Assembly: GCF_050624435.1 (NCBI RefSeq)
Contig: NC_134547.1
Location: 29,002,419-29,066,418 of the forward strand
DNA: 64,000 nt
Reading direction: 5' to 3'
DNA from: Tenrec ecaudatus
Taxonomy: Eukaryota; Chordata; Mammalia; Afrosoricida; Tenrecidae
Of this stretch, positions 63,519 through 64,000 are shown piece after piece. Under the pieces are notes generated by a model. It saw only the letters and a list, made by a program, of their open reading frames with translations. It ran no database searches and was not told the DNA's origin. Position 1 is the first letter of the stretch. The number at the start of each line of letters is the position of its first letter. Position numbers and translations under genes: made by a program.

Positions 63519-63583
63519 TGTTGAGATTTATATGAAAGTCTGTTGAGATTTATATGAAAGTCTGTTGAGATTTATATGAAAGG
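63519..63583. repeat. 22-base unit repeated three times
   Basis: The unit TTGAGATTTATATGAAAGTC with TG occurs three times in direct tandem, the last ending in a changed base. Confidence 0.9.
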
Positions 63584-63837
63584 ACCTCAGAAGCCTTGCA
63601 GGAAATGAAACCAAAAGACAACAGAATTGCTGAAGTTCCCTTGTATTTCTTCTTGGGTCCCTTTAGGTAAATCATGTTTTTACGAATCTGTCCGTTCATT
63701 TTGGCTATCAGTTTCCTGGGATAAAACTGTTTATAGGGTTGGTAGTAAACAGTCCACTTTTCATTTCTCATTTTAGTTATTTGTGCCTTCGCTCTTTCTT
63801 AGTCTAGTTACAATTTTTTCTAAAAACGAAAACATTT

Positions 63838-64000
63838 CCCTAGGTCGATCCTGACTTACAGTGGCCCTACCTCGTGTCCAAGGCTGTACGTCTTCATGGG
63901 AGCAGATAGCCACCTCTCTCCGTGAAGCCACTCGTAGGTTTGAACCACTAACCTTGCAGCTAACAGTTCAGGACGTACCCAACACTGCCTCCAAGGCGCC
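63838..64000 (-). mobile_element. AfroSINE, cut by window edge
   Basis: AGGTCGATCCTGACTTACAG through ACCTTGCAGCTAACAGTTC to GCCTCCAAGGCGCC, reversed. Confidence 0.85.

Larger units (their letters stand above)
61721..63837 (-). mobile_element. L1 antisense to the plus strand, several pieces
   Basis: 61950-62300 resembles an older 3' end. 62300-62560 is part of the young UTR with a (GT)n tract. 62560-63830 reads in reverse as ORF2 (TCTACAACTTTGCTGAATATC, GTCTTCTGAGCATGCTGAGG). No intact frame remains; 61721-61950 is unrecognised. Confidence 0.7.

Noticed and set aside
59300-64000. Further GPATCH1 exons
   Set aside because: No lysine-rich or acidic coding stretch in phase with the exon at 58598 was found; the region is L1, SINE and LTR.
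1-64000. CRISPR arrays, operons, phage or bacterial defence systems
   Set aside because: Introns with GT-AG sites, SINEs, LINEs and microsatellites show this is mammalian nuclear DNA; no regularly spaced direct repeats occur.

Overview
This is vertebrate, specifically afrotherian mammal, DNA: two protein-coding genes, both on the minus strand, in a matrix of introns and retroposons. The afrotherian assignment rests on about two dozen copies of a SINE with the AfroSINE architecture and many pieces of an RTE-type LINE sharing its 3' end. Two copies of a SPIN-like hAT transposon, with 8-bp target-site duplications, point to the tenrec lineage (for example Echinops), because among Afrotheria SPIN elements were reported from tenrec. 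The species call is an inference.

Genes. From right to left (the direction of transcription) the window starts inside GPATCH1, of which only the last two coding exons (58598..58450 and 50644..50614) and a short 3' UTR with an ATTAAA signal are present. About 1.3 kb downstream WDR88 starts at 49081 in a GC-rich first exon. Nine WDR88 exons join in frame into 393 codons covering the N-terminal region and seven WD40 blades up to the start of the last blade. The final exon or exons lie left of base 1. Human has the same order and orientation, GPATCH1 then WDR88, on chromosome 19q13.11. All splice junctions follow GT-AG and all phases match.

Layout. 1-2654 is WDR88 intron 9. 2.7-49.1 kb holds exons 9 to 1 separated by repeat-filled introns (intron 1 is 12.9 kb). 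49.1-50.4 kb is intergenic. 50.4-58.6 kb is the GPATCH1 end with a 7.8-kb last intron containing a large old L1 that was itself hit by a younger L1. 58.6-64 kb is the next GPATCH1 intron, again mostly L1 and LTR. No RNA gene, CRISPR array or bacterial-type system was seen. Nearly all other long reading frames are chance frames inside introns and repeats.

Most notable points: a pair of very similar, inverted 1.1-kb L1 3'-UTR copies that flank exon 2; an L1 that ends about 27 bp from the exon 6 splice acceptor; a three-level nested L1 insertion with readable duplications and a short 3' transduction; SPIN elements; a family of TG...CA solo LTRs with 5-bp duplications; a near-perfect 34-bp hairpin in an old repeat; and loss of the WD dipeptide tryptophan in one WDR88 blade. 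Repeat boundaries are by eye and usually good to about 10-30 bases unless a target-site duplication is given.
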